Notes under the pieces: generated by a model
What the model was told of the DNA's origin: nothing
Seen by the model: only the letters and a program-made list of their open reading frames with translations
The model's database searches: none
Assembly: GCA_947625615.1 (NCBI GenBank)
Contig: CANQPB010000020.1
Coordinates: 1-40,391, forward strand
DNA: 40,391 nucleotides
DNA from: an uncultured Clostridia bacterium
Lineage (GTDB): Bacteria > Bacillota > Clostridia > Oscillospirales > Ruminococcaceae
Direction of reading: 5' to 3'
Translations under genes and position numbers: made by a program
In this document: positions 1 through 8,497 of the stretch, piece by piece
How the letters are laid out: the number at the start of each line of letters is the position of its first letter
Position numbering within the stretch: position 1 is the first letter of the stretch

Positions 1-329
1 GGAACGTCCACGTCCGGAATCTCGAATGTCTCGGGTGTGTAAGGCCCGTTCGGATCGTCGGGATAATCGGGTGTGTTCGGATAGGTGGGATAGTCGGGAG
101 TGGTGGGATAGCTCGTCGAGTAGTTCGTGATGACGAATCCTCCGTCCATGGATCCCGTTACCATCGATGTCCAGCCTGGATAATAGACCTCCGAGACGGT
201 GTAGGTTCCGGGCTCAAGGTTGTCGAGCTTTACGGAGCCGCTGCCCGTTACTTCAACATCGTTGCTGTAGCCGTCCGGGCCGGTGACGGTGAAGGTGTAG
301 GTCTTGCTTGCCGCTTCAGCCCCGCCGCC
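1..329 (-). CDS. Internal fragment of a Cna_B-type surface protein
   Basis: Read on the minus strand, an open frame runs from about 329 past the left edge. It first encodes a small beta-sandwich of the Cna_B/SpaA type, with the patterns TYTFTVTGPDGY, GSVKLDNLEPGTYTVSE and GGFVITNY. A Pro/Tyr/Asp-rich linker follows, made of repeats such as PDYPTYPNTPDYPDDP. Such domains stack in Gram-positive adhesins and pilins, and the linker suggests a cell-wall-spanning stalk. Neither the true start nor the end is present: an in-frame TGA at 348-350 lies just upstream with no start codon between, so the 5' part is missing at the junction with the recombinase fragment. I cannot tell whether the break is biological or an assembly join. 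Confidence 0.6.
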
Positions 330-670
330 TCTAAGAGCCGAAGATAGTCATGCTTTGTCAGCTCCTTGTCCTCGGGGTAGTATATCTTTCGCTGGGTTCT
401 CAGAGATCTCACACAGCAGTCGCGGCGATTGAGATATCTCAGATAGCTGTTCACCGGGGCGATGACCGTGTTTATGCTGCCGACTGAATACTCCCCGCCA
501 AAAACGAGGCTGTTCTTGAAGCCGATAACCGCAGACTTGTCCAATGGTCTGTCATCAAGATATTCCAAAAATCTTCTTACATTGCCGACATATTCCACAA
601 CCGTCGCAGGCGACTTTTCGGCTTCGTAGAGATATTCGGAATATCTTTTTAATATCTCGCTGATGTTCAT
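248..670 (-). pseudogene. Truncated tyrosine recombinase (N-terminal core-binding domain only)
   Basis: The ATG at 670 follows a good AGGAGGTG ribosome site. About 115 residues match the SAM-like, core-binding domain of phage/XerC-type integrases, with the patterns SEYLYEAEKSPATVVEY and NTVIAPVNSYLRYLNRRD. The protein reaches the linker into the catalytic domain (ELTKHDYLRLLEAA) and homology then stops at about 327. The remaining residues, to the stop at 248, are a frame-shifted reading of the adjoining Cna_B gene. The catalytic Arg...HxxR...Tyr residues are all absent, so it cannot be an active recombinase. It may be a relic of an integrated element or one side of a rearrangement. Confidence 0.75.
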
Positions 671-919
671 ATTGCACCTCCTGTATTGTTTTCGTATTTG
701 GGTACGGTCTTAATATTATCCTACAGATTTCGGTTTTAATCAACTGCCGGAAGATAATAAATGCTGCGCAAAAAGTAAGTTCGCGGGAAATTTGAACTAT
801 ATACACCTTTATTTCCTATCGCTCTTTGCCATATTTTCCCTCATCTCACTTTCCCGACGGCAATGCGAAGATTCTCTGCAGCTGCCGGTTACCTTATATT
901 TTACCCGAATCACATAAAA

Positions 920-953
920 GGTGGAGCATAGGCAGTTAAGCCTGTGCTCCGCC
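920..953. terminator. Stable hairpin, no T-run
   Basis: A stem of about 14 pairs (GGAGCATAGGC with GCCTGTGCTCC at its core, including G-U pairs) closes a six-base loop. There is no T-run on either strand, so its role as a terminator is doubtful. It lies in the otherwise gene-free stretch 671-1122. In that stretch I see only this hairpin, the terminator at 972-1007 and a possible dockerin relic. Confidence 0.4.
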
Positions 954-971
954 TTATCGTACCAAGATACA

Positions 972-1007
972 AAAAGCGCCCAAACCTCTTTAGGCTTGGG
1001 TGCTTTT
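972..1007. terminator. Rho-independent terminator, probably bidirectional
   Basis: AAAAGCGCCCAA and TTGGGTGCTTTT pair around a small inner CC/GG stem and short loop. A run of T follows on both strands. It lies about 115 bases after the stop of the AraC-type gene on the minus strand and is the likely end of the fucosidase-lipoprotein-regulator operon. Confidence 0.8.
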
Positions 1008-1009
1008 AT

Positions 1010-1063
1010 TTATTCAAGCGGTATGTCTAACGCTGTTAAATGCTATTGCAACAGAATTATTTC
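1010..1063 (-). pseudogene. Possible relic of a dockerin tail
   Basis: The minus strand of 1063-1010 reads EIILLQ, an amber stop, then HLTALDIPLE and an ochre stop. This resembles the last helix of a dockerin-like module (pattern LLQQHLTxL). Slightly upstream, in another frame, the minus strand reads NGEVDVDG, like a dockerin calcium loop. Together they suggest the decayed end of a former dockerin gene next to the shortened AraC gene. This is pattern reading over a very short span and may be chance. Confidence 0.25.
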
Positions 1064-1122
1064 CCGCCTCCGGTTCGGCTTTGATCCTCTTTTATAAATA
1101 TTCCGCAATTTAACCGTCTACG

Positions 1123-1929
1123 TCAACTTCCCCGTTCCGTACTGCCGAGACTCTTTGCGCTCTCATACCCCACTTTTATCGCGGCCTCCTGCGGGCTCAT
1201 GCCGTCGCGAATAAGCTCTTTGGCCTTTTCGAGCCTGAACCGCTTTCGGATATTTATAAACCCGTCGCCGTATGCCTTTTGCAGAAATCTCTGCGTCTGG
1301 CGGATGCTTAGCCCCAAGCGGCTGCTTAAGCTTTCAAGCGTTACGGTCGCATATTCAAACAGGAAAATTTCGTCGCAGATAAGCGTTCTTTTTTCGTTCA
1401 GAGATACTTTTGAATAATCTTCTGATTCAACGCTGCCGTTATAATTTCGGATAAGCGCTACCAGCAGCTCGTTCACAAGACTTCGCGCCATATGCATAAA
1501 CCCGATATTGTTGTCGGAATACTCAATATCGAGCCTCCGGAATATGTCGATCATGCGCTGCGAATCCTTGCCTATCCAGAAAACCGTGTCTTTTAAAAGC
1601 TTTGATTCCTTTGTGGACTTGCGCCGAGGATTCTCCGAGATTTCAAACTGAAAGCAGTACTCGCTCATTTTGTTATCTTGGTCGGTTATCTGCTCGTGAA
1701 ACACATTTGGGCCGGTCATGACGATCAAACCGTTTTCAACCTCATATTCATTATCCCCGCAGACGATTTTCCCTTCGCCGCCGTCGATATAATGCAGCTC
1801 ATAGAAGTTGTTTCCGTGGCTGTGCCGGGGATAATTCCACTCGACAATGCTGTGATTTATCATTATGAGACTGATTTTCAGATTGTCAAACCAAAAGCTG
1901 ATCTTGGCGTCTAAAACGGTTCTTGTCAT
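1123..1929 (-). CDS. AraC-family transcriptional regulator, abnormal C-terminus
   Basis: I chose the ATG at 1929 because GGGGTG lies six bases upstream; a GTG at 1938 is in frame but has no ribosome site. The N-terminal half has a cupin-like sensing domain (WNYPRHSHGNNFYELHYIDGGEG, then GLIVMTGPNVFHEQ) of the kind that binds sugars. The C-terminal third is an AraC HTH: the first helix-turn-helix (ATVTLESLSSRLGLSIRQTQRFLQKAYG) and linker helix are normal. The second begins KVGYESA but then reads KSLGSTERGS and stops, where family members continue with a recognition helix of the SYFSRxFKK type. It may therefore bind DNA poorly. It is last in an operon after the lipoprotein (33-base gap), so it probably controls that operon. 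Confidence 0.85.
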   Translation of the reverse strand: MTRTVLDAKISFWFDNLKISLIMINHSIVEWNYPRHSHGNNFYELHYIDGGEGKIVCGDNEYEVENGLIVMTGPNVFHEQITDQDNKMSEYCFQFEISENPRRKSTKESKLLKDTVFWIGKDSQRMIDIFRRLDIEYSDNNIGFMHMARSLVNELLVALIRNYNGSVESEDYSKVSLNEKRTLICDEIFLFEYATVTLESLSSRLGLSIRQTQRFLQKAYGDGFINIRKRFRLEKAKELIRDGMSPQEAAIKVGYESAKSLGSTERGS

Positions 1930-1962
1930 GCCTGTCACCCCGTATGATTTTATCTTCTTTGC

Positions 1963-3414
1963 TTAATTTCCCGAAGCTATGAAATCCTCGATCATCTTAT
2001 TAACCTCGTCTATCTGAGCCTGAAGGGCGTCCTCGTTCGCTTCTTTAAGCTGCGCCCAGGTCTGCACGTCGGCATTGTGGCCGTTTGTCGTGATTGCGGT
2101 TTCCTTAGAGCACATGCCCTGAAGCCCCTCGCCGTAGCCTACCATTACGTTCCCCGAATTTGCAAGACGATAGCATTCGTCCCACATGTCGAGCATCTCT
2201 TCCGTCCAGAGATATGTCTCTTTCGGCTGCTTTTCATCTATTGAAATGACCGTCGGGTCCAAGACCTTGAACCTCTCGCATGCCGCCAAAAGCGCCACTC
2301 CCTCGGGGTTTTCGGCTCCCTCGCAGATCGCATACCCGGCGGGATATGTTTCGGTGTAATAGTTGCCGTCGCCCTCGGGGTCTCTCGGGCAGGGAACAAA
2401 CATCAGCTCTCCCTTTGTGACGTCTCCCCAGACGTTTGATATTTCATCGACCGGCCCTGTGAAAACTCCCGCGCCCCTTATGTAGAACAGGCAGAACCCG
2501 GTTTTTATCCCTGCGCCCTCGGTGCTGTCGCGGATAGTCCAGCCGTGGTCATACCACGGGTAAACGCAGTCGTTCTTGCCTAAATTATACATCATATTGT
2601 TCGCTCTTTCAAGCCTCGGGTCGTCTAAATTTGCTTCAAACTGCCCTGTTTCGGTGTTGAGATAAAGTACTTTAGCGCCGCTCGAATCCATAAGCCCGAC
2701 GTCGAAGCCCCAGCCGTCGAGGGCGTATCTGTCCTCGTCGGGGTCGGAAAACTCCACGCACATCTCGTAAAATTCGTCCCAAGTCCACTCGTTATTATAG
2801 TAAAGCTCGGCGGGGTCTTCAAATCCCCACTCATCAATGACGCGGCGATTATAGGCGCAAACGCTGCCGAAAGTAAGATCGGTGCAGATGACGTAGTGCT
2901 TGCCGTTTAGCGAGCAGAACCTGTCCGCAAAGTCCTTGACGCCGCTCCAGAGCGGGTCGCTGTAATCCATATAATCGTCGATCGATTGGAACATTCCCTT
3001 TATGCAGGGTATCGGGAAGACCTCGATAAAGGTGTTGCACTGCGCGTTGAAAAAGTCGGGCGACATGTCCGAAACGACATAGTTTGCAAGATCGTTAAAC
3101 TTGCTTGCGTATGTAGTCTCTATCCATTCAACCTCGCAGCCGTATTTTTCACGGAATGTGAAATACCCGGTGTTCACGATCTCGTCCTCGGCGTAGTTGT
3201 GGAACGGGTCGGAATCCCAGAGCCACTTGACCGTAGAGCCTGCCGCAGGAGTATCTGCGACATCGGGAAGCATGATTCCCGCAGCCCTTAAAATGGCCTC
3301 GGAATCCTCCGTTGAAAGCGTCAGCCGGATTATCTGCCGCTTTTGTTTCCCGCACCCCACAAGCGCCGTTATCATCAGCAGCGCCAAACATATTGAAGCG
3401 AATTTTTTAAACAT
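1963..3414 (-). CDS. Extracellular sugar-binding lipoprotein (ABC transporter solute-binding protein)
   Basis: The start ATG follows AAAGGAG with a six-base gap. A lipoprotein signal peptide ends in the lipobox LVGC, with Cys21 the lipidation site. The mature protein has the layout of family 1 extracellular solute-binding proteins for oligosaccharides (EIVNTGYFTFREKYGCEVEWIE, DEWGFEDPAELYYNNEWTWDEF). It should sit on the outer membrane face and deliver sugars to an ABC permease. It is encoded 12 bases after the GH29 fucosidase, so a fucosylated glycan is a reasonable guess for its ligand. No permease or ATPase gene is nearby. It is a paralogue of the protein at 10174-11601 and shares an almost identical segment after the lipid anchor (QKRQI-RLTLSTEDSEAIL). 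Confidence 0.9.
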   Translation of the reverse strand: MFKKFASICLALLMITALVGCGKQKRQIIRLTLSTEDSEAILRAAGIMLPDVADTPAAGSTVKWLWDSDPFHNYAEDEIVNTGYFTFREKYGCEVEWIETTYASKFNDLANYVVSDMSPDFFNAQCNTFIEVFPIPCIKGMFQSIDDYMDYSDPLWSGVKDFADRFCSLNGKHYVICTDLTFGSVCAYNRRVIDEWGFEDPAELYYNNEWTWDEFYEMCVEFSDPDEDRYALDGWGFDVGLMDSSGAKVLYLNTETGQFEANLDDPRLERANNMMYNLGKNDCVYPWYDHGWTIRDSTEGAGIKTGFCLFYIRGAGVFTGPVDEISNVWGDVTKGELMFVPCPRDPEGDGNYYTETYPAGYAICEGAENPEGVALLAACERFKVLDPTVISIDEKQPKETYLWTEEMLDMWDECYRLANSGNVMVGYGEGLQGMCSKETAITTNGHNADVQTWAQLKEANEDALQAQIDEVNKMIEDFIASGN

Positions 3415-3426
3415 GATTTTCTCCTT

Positions 3427-5118
3427 TCACTGCTTTTCAAAGCCGTCTGTTGTTATCTCATAAACCGTCGCGTAATCCTGCTTTTCGGTTTTTTGAACAT
3501 TTATCGCTATACCCTTTCCGGTCGCTTCAAGCTCCGCGTTTTCGCCGTTTGCAAGCTCTTTGACCGAAATAATTTTATTTTCAAGAGGCGGGAGGATTAT
3601 GCTGCCCTTTTTACTCGGGTCGGTCTTAAGAAGAGATATGTAAATTTTTCCCTCGTCGGGTTTTGCAGTGACCCGAATGTCATCATCGACCGCGGTTTTA
3701 AAGCAGCTTTTTTCGGTGCCGTAAACTGCCTCGCCGAAGCGCTCAAGCCACTTTCCCGCAGCTGACATATTATCAACAGGCGCATTTTCAAGCGCGCCGT
3801 TTCCGTCGGGACCGACGTTTAAAAGCAGATTCCCTCCCTTGCTCGCAATATCTAAAATGCTCGAAATTATCCACTGCGGCGACTTCCAATTTTCGTCGCC
3901 CTTTTTATATCCCCAGTTGTCGTTCATCGTGACGTTCGATTCCCAGTCATAACCGAGACCCTCTGCGGGAATTTCCTGCTCGGGCGTGCCGTAGTCGCCG
4001 TCGGAGGGGTTGCGCTTGCCGACGCGGTTGTTTACAATGCAGTCGGGCGAGAGCGTGCGGATAAAGCGGTAAAGCGCCCTGCCGTCCTCCTCGGTCCACC
4101 AGTCCACCCACTCGCCGTCGAAGAAAAGCACCTCCGCGCCGTAGTTTTCGAGGAGTTCCCGCATCTGGCCTTTCAGCTGCGAAATATATTCCGATTTATC
4201 GTGACCGTTGGCTATGCGGCTATCGTTCCAGCCCTCCTGCGACGGGTCGTGCCAATCCATAATTGTGACATACGCGCCGAAGTGAATGCCGGATTTGCGG
4301 CATTCCTCCGACAGCTCCTTAAGAATATCTCCGCCGGAATATTCGGGGCAGGTGGATTTATTCATCAGGCAAAAGTCCTTAAAATTGCGGATTTTCGTGT
4401 CATAAATGCTCAGGCCCTCGTGATGGCGGGAGGTGATGACGATATATTTCTGACCCGCTGACTTTGCGGCGGCGACAATCTTTTTCGCGTCGAAATCCTT
4501 TGGATTAAAATGCGCGGCGGCGTTTTTTGCGTAGTCCTCTTTCGGGATTTTGAACGTGTCCATTATCCACTCGGAGTACCAACCGGTCGCCCTGCCGAGG
4601 TATTCCCCGCCGAGATACGAATAAGCGCCCAAGTGTATGAACATGCCGTATTTAGCGGCTTTCCACCACTTCATGCGGCTCGCGCGCTCGGCTTCGGTCT
4701 CGGAGCCCGCGTATGAGCTGAGCTTAAAAAAATCGGTTTCAAGCTCGGTATGCCCGGTGAAACGGAAAATCAGCCTGTGAATGCCTAAAATCTGCGGGAT
4801 ATCGGCGTAATATTCAGAAAAATCAAAGTTGGTTGCCTTAGTCCTGCCGCCGATGTAAACAACGCCGATCTTGTTTTCGACAGACACGTCATCGATATAT
4901 AATTCTATCGTCCGCGCGCTTTCGGGGCAGACTGCCGCCTCCAAAAGCAGGCACTTCGCGCCGGTGAAATCCACGTTGTCATACGCAATAACGTCGCTCT
5001 TTTCGGCGGTGATTTTTATTGATGAAAAGTCCGGGGAATTTTTCCCGGGAACGCATTTTGCGGTGGTGAGCTGCAAAACATATTCGTTAATATCTATAAG
5101 GAATGTTTTTCTTGTCAT
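3427..5118 (-). CDS. GH29 alpha-L-fucosidase, cytoplasmic
   Basis: The protein has 563 residues and should hydrolyse terminal alpha-L-fucose from oligosaccharides. Residues about 30-135 form a beta-rich N-terminal region resembling a CBM6/CBM35-type module. The GH29 barrel follows from about 148 (KWWKAAKYGMFIHLGAYS). Visible landmarks are SRHHEG (230-235), the probable nucleophile Asp334 in LFFDGEW, and the GH29-typical NVGPDGNG (435-442). There is no signal peptide, so it acts on imported sugar. The start is set by GGGAGAT before the ATG and a near-consensus promoter at 5149-5178. It heads the operon with the lipoprotein and the AraC regulator. Fucosylated xyloglucan or host glycans are both possible sources; the sequence does not decide. 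Confidence 0.92.
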   Translation of the reverse strand: MTRKTFLIDINEYVLQLTTAKCVPGKNSPDFSSIKITAEKSDVIAYDNVDFTGAKCLLLEAAVCPESARTIELYIDDVSVENKIGVVYIGGRTKATNFDFSEYYADIPQILGIHRLIFRFTGHTELETDFFKLSSYAGSETEAERASRMKWWKAAKYGMFIHLGAYSYLGGEYLGRATGWYSEWIMDTFKIPKEDYAKNAAAHFNPKDFDAKKIVAAAKSAGQKYIVITSRHHEGLSIYDTKIRNFKDFCLMNKSTCPEYSGGDILKELSEECRKSGIHFGAYVTIMDWHDPSQEGWNDSRIANGHDKSEYISQLKGQMRELLENYGAEVLFFDGEWVDWWTEEDGRALYRFIRTLSPDCIVNNRVGKRNPSDGDYGTPEQEIPAEGLGYDWESNVTMNDNWGYKKGDENWKSPQWIISSILDIASKGGNLLLNVGPDGNGALENAPVDNMSAAGKWLERFGEAVYGTEKSCFKTAVDDDIRVTAKPDEGKIYISLLKTDPSKKGSIILPPLENKIISVKELANGENAELEATGKGIAINVQKTEKQDYATVYEITTDGFEKQ

Positions 5119-5148
5119 AACTATCTCCCAAACATTTTACTTGCTTTC

Positions 5149-5178
5149 ATTATATAGCCGAAAATTTAACTCTGTCAA
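5149..5178 (-). promoter_or_regulatory. Sigma-A promoter of the fucosidase operon
   Basis: TTGACA (5173-5178) and TATAAT (5149-5154) on the minus strand are separated by 18 bases, about 30 bases upstream of the GH29 start. Confidence 0.8.
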
Positions 5179-5347
5179 GAAATGAATATGACGTCTTTTT
5201 TCGGAAATGTCGTAATTTTCAGCGGCATAAAACCTCGGTATAATCCAAACAAAATGCGCTTCTGCATGCTCAGATTGCGCCTCTGAGTTTCTTAAGCAAC
5301 CGCTTAAAAAGCGCTATGGGCGCCAAACCCCCTCCAATCCCCAATTA

Positions 5348-5376
5348 TTGACTTTGCCCAAATAATATGGTATGCT
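5348..5376 (+). promoter_or_regulatory. Sigma-A promoter of the dockerin-bearing GH5 gene
   Basis: TTGACT (5348-5353) and TATGCT (5371-5376) are 17 bases apart, about 50 bases upstream of the start at 5426. The rest of the gap 5179-5347 shows nothing I can name. Confidence 0.65.
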
Positions 5377-5425
5377 TTACTTATCAAAGAGCATTTAAGA
5401 TTTGTCTGAAAAAACGGAGGTAAAA

Positions 5426-8302
5426 ATGAGTATCAAGAAAGCTTTCGCTGTCCTGCTGGCCGTTCTGTTCGCGATGCAGCTCTCTACGGCCTCGTTTGCG
5501 ACAGCACCCGCTGATTTCAATCAGCCAAACGCCGCGGAGGATTCCGCCGACGCCAATCCCCTCACCCCGTCCGATGTCATCGACGCGGCGGAGGAAATCG
5601 AACTCACCCAGGCAGAAAAATTCGGCCTGCCGACAGAGAAAGTCGGCCGGCGCACCATCTCTGGCCGGGAGTTTATGGAGCTCGCCGACGCGTTCGTCAG
5701 CTTTGCCGCGCCCGAAAAGCTCAGCGAGTGGAAAAATGAGTTTTCCGTTTTCCGCGAAGTTGATGACCCCATCTACCGCGCGGACGCCATGGTCGTAATT
5801 TATTATGCCGGGCTTACCATTGGCGGAAAGTATGCCGAAATCTATACCGACTACAGCAACGAAATGGCATTTTTGAGAACTGATCAGACAATCGATCCGG
5901 GCGATTACTGTCACACGGATTTGCTCGACGGCTATGCGGTTACGCATGGGCCGGAGGGCGACGGCTGGGGCGTCGGCGCCGCGGTTGAATATAATCTCAA
6001 TCATTGGTCGCCGATAAGCGGAAGATGCCCGTTCTATCACAACCCCGACAACAACTCGTTTGACTTCGACATTTTACCGAGCTATGCCGACTGCGTGCTG
6101 GCAATTATACGGGTCATAGCTTCGGGAAATCCCGAGCTGTTCGACGATCTGTTCCCCAAAAACGTCCGCGACCCCGGCATATTCAACGACGAAATAAACG
6201 AAAAAATGGCGCTTTACCCCGAAATAACCGTCGACAACATGCCCCAGTGGACGGGTCACATTATTTACACGGAAGGCACGTTTTACAGCGACATGGTGCA
6301 GTATGTCCGAGACGTCAAGGAATGGGGATTCAACGGTATCCGCGTGCGAATCGACCTGACGAGAGCGATGGACGAAAAAGTTGAGCACCTTAATAACAAT
6401 CTGTATCTTCTGGTGCTCGATCAGATGATCGCCGAGGCCATAAAGCTTGGAATTCATTTTGAACTGACATGCAATTATGCGCCGGGAAGGTGGTTCAAAA
6501 CCATGCCGAGCGGGAATTATATGACCTCTGTCATTTTCGATCATCTTTACGGAGACAAGTATTATCAGGATCTGACGGACGAACTGTGGCGCACTCTGAC
6601 AGAAAGATATAAAGGAATCCCGAATGCCTGCCTGACAATTATGCCCTTGCAGGAAATGTGTTATACTGAGCACGGCAACGGCTTCCTTAACGAGGAAAAT
6701 ACCGACTGGATCGAATATACTCCGCAGGACGTCGCGAATTATCAGGCTCACCTCATTGATGTAATGCACGAGGTCGATCCCGACAGGATAGTTTTGTTTG
6801 AGGCTGATAACAGAGATTATAATTTTGATTTATACGGCCAGCCTGTTATTGACGCTATAAAAGGCAAGCCCAACACGGCTATTGCACATAATTTCCCCGG
6901 CACGGGCGGGTGGTTATATGTCGATATGAATTTTGACAAACCCGACGTCGATAACTATCATCACAGCATGCCGGTTGCGCGCTATCCGTATTGCGGTTAT
7001 GAAGCCCATGAACTTATAACTCATGATTGCCCGATAAAAATAGGAGGATTCCTGCCGGCAGATACCAAAATAACTCTAAATTTGAGAAAATTTGAGATGG
7101 GAGACGGCGATTTCATGCCTGACGGTGCGACACTCAGAATTCTCGCCGATGGCGAAGAACTTTATTCAGAATATTTAACACCGACGGAATATGCAACCGG
7201 CGAAGTGCTTTCGGGGCATATGCCATATGCTGAAAGTGAAAAACAGATAACCGTCACACTTCCCAAAGATACCGATTCGGTCATAATGGATATTGGAAGC
7301 GATATTGAATTTGACGAATATTGGAATGAGAATTCTATAAGGCTCTATTGGTCGGGCATAAAGGTTCATCTGCCAAAGGAATATGCCGTCAATCAGCTTT
7401 GGAATGCTACTGATTATGACATTGCGAACGGTCTTGTCAGCGCTGATAAATCAGGAATATATTGGAAACTCACTTCGGACGTTTATATAGGCCCGCTTAT
7501 GGGGCCCGCTGCCGACAACTTTGCTACGCATGATATCACGATACACGAGGATATGACATACTCGACGCCCTATATAGGTTACGAGACAAGTCCCGAGACG
7601 GTCACAGAAGATATAAACATGCTTCCTGAAAAATCCGGCAGCTTTACCAATCTCACGGTAAGATGGGAGTCCCCTTTTGGCGCAGAAACGCGGTACTATG
7701 AAGACATATTAAATTACATCGATGACACCCTTAAAGCATTTACCGCGAACGGCTTTAACTGGTGGTCTGCCGAAGGTTTTTATTCAACTTTATCCACACC
7801 GCCGGTGCAGAACATTGTAGGTACCAATCCTATTGAATATGGGCGTTTCACTTATTTCTACCCCGAGCTTTTTGAAGTGCTGCAAAGGTACATGGCCCCC
7901 GGCTGGTGCGAGTTCAGCGCCGGCGCCGAGGGGCAGGGCAGCGTTTCGGGCTCGCAGATGCTCATCGCCGGCGGCTCCGCCACCCTCACGGCAACGCCCG
8001 ACGACGGCGCGGAATTCCTTGGTTGGTACCTTGACGGCGCGCTTGTCTCCGACAACCCGGTCTACACCGCAACCGTCACCGCAGATACCCGCCTGGTTGC
8101 GAAATTCACGCCCGACGCGGTTTTGGGAGATCTCAACTCCGACGGCGAAGTGACCGTTAAGGACGGAGTCCTGATGCAGCGCGTGCTCGCCGAGCTTGAG
8201 ACCGACCCGAAAATCCTCGCCCTCGCCGATTTGAACGCCGACGGCGAGATCACCGTTAAAGACGGCGTGAAAATGCAGAGGATACTTGCGAAGTTAGAGT
8301 AG
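5426..8302 (+). CDS. Secreted GH5-like glycosidase with InlB-type repeat and type I dockerin
   Basis: The ATG at 5426 follows GGAGG; an in-frame TTG at 5402 lacks a ribosome site. A signal peptide spans residues 1-26 (mature end near FATA). Residues about 60-250 are a helical region with an SLH-like flavour (ISGREFMELADAFVSF, RADAMVVIYYAG). A divergent GH5-type barrel starts near 272 (VKEWGFNGIRVRIDL). Glu410 in PLQEMC and Glu783 in NWWSAEGF are candidate acid/base and nucleophile. Between the two parts of the barrel, about 515-745, lies a large beta-rich insert. Residues 830-897 are an InlB/Listeria-type bacterial repeat (GGSATLTATPDDGAEFLGW). Residues 899-958 are a type I dockerin with two calcium loops (DLNSDGEVTVKDG, DLNADGEITVKDG). 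It is expected outside the cell, bound to a cohesin or free. The substrate is not evident. Confidence 0.85.
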   Translation: MSIKKAFAVLLAVLFAMQLSTASFATAPADFNQPNAAEDSADANPLTPSDVIDAAEEIELTQAEKFGLPTEKVGRRTISGREFMELADAFVSFAAPEKLSEWKNEFSVFREVDDPIYRADAMVVIYYAGLTIGGKYAEIYTDYSNEMAFLRTDQTIDPGDYCHTDLLDGYAVTHGPEGDGWGVGAAVEYNLNHWSPISGRCPFYHNPDNNSFDFDILPSYADCVLAIIRVIASGNPELFDDLFPKNVRDPGIFNDEINEKMALYPEITVDNMPQWTGHIIYTEGTFYSDMVQYVRDVKEWGFNGIRVRIDLTRAMDEKVEHLNNNLYLLVLDQMIAEAIKLGIHFELTCNYAPGRWFKTMPSGNYMTSVIFDHLYGDKYYQDLTDELWRTLTERYKGIPNACLTIMPLQEMCYTEHGNGFLNEENTDWIEYTPQDVANYQAHLIDVMHEVDPDRIVLFEADNRDYNFDLYGQPVIDAIKGKPNTAIAHNFPGTGGWLYVDMNFDKPDVDNYHHSMPVARYPYCGYEAHELITHDCPIKIGGFLPADTKITLNLRKFEMGDGDFMPDGATLRILADGEELYSEYLTPTEYATGEVLSGHMPYAESEKQITVTLPKDTDSVIMDIGSDIEFDEYWNENSIRLYWSGIKVHLPKEYAVNQLWNATDYDIANGLVSADKSGIYWKLTSDVYIGPLMGPAADNFATHDITIHEDMTYSTPYIGYETSPETVTEDINMLPEKSGSFTNLTVRWESPFGAETRYYEDILNYIDDTLKAFTANGFNWWSAEGFYSTLSTPPVQNIVGTNPIEYGRFTYFYPELFEVLQRYMAPGWCEFSAGAEGQGSVSGSQMLIAGGSATLTATPDDGAEFLGWYLDGALVSDNPVYTATVTADTRLVAKFTPDAVLGDLNSDGEVTVKDGVLMQRVLAELETDPKILALADLNADGEITVKDGVKMQRILAKLE

Positions 8303-8331
8303 GTTTAATTCGAAACAAGCAAAGAAAAGCA

Positions 8332-8363
8332 CAAAGCATAGGGGCGCTATCCCCTATGCTTTG
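8332..8363 (+). terminator. Hairpin terminator after the dockerin-bearing GH5 gene
   Basis: A perfect 13-pair stem (CAAAGCATAGGGG with CCCCTATGCTTTG) closes a six-base loop, 30 bases after the stop. The following T-run is weak (CGTTTGT). Confidence 0.7.
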
Positions 8364-8497
8364 CGTTTGTAATCGGTGCAATACGAAAATCACATTGTCA
8401 AAAAAATATAATTCAATCCCCCATAAATTTTCCTAAACGCTAACCGGTGGGGGACATTTGACACTATATTTACGAAGATCTTCAAAGGAGCAGAATT

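Noticed and set aside
555-806. 83-residue minus-strand open frame
   Set aside because: It overlaps the recombinase gene and its promoter region, has no ribosome site and looks like a shadow.
5426-8302. Local scaffoldin or cohesin partner for the dockerin
   Set aside because: No cohesin domain is seen anywhere in the window.
8458-8486. Sigma-A promoter for the ECF sigma gene
   Set aside because: TTGACA is present, but the -10 position reads TTCAAA and overlaps the ribosome site.
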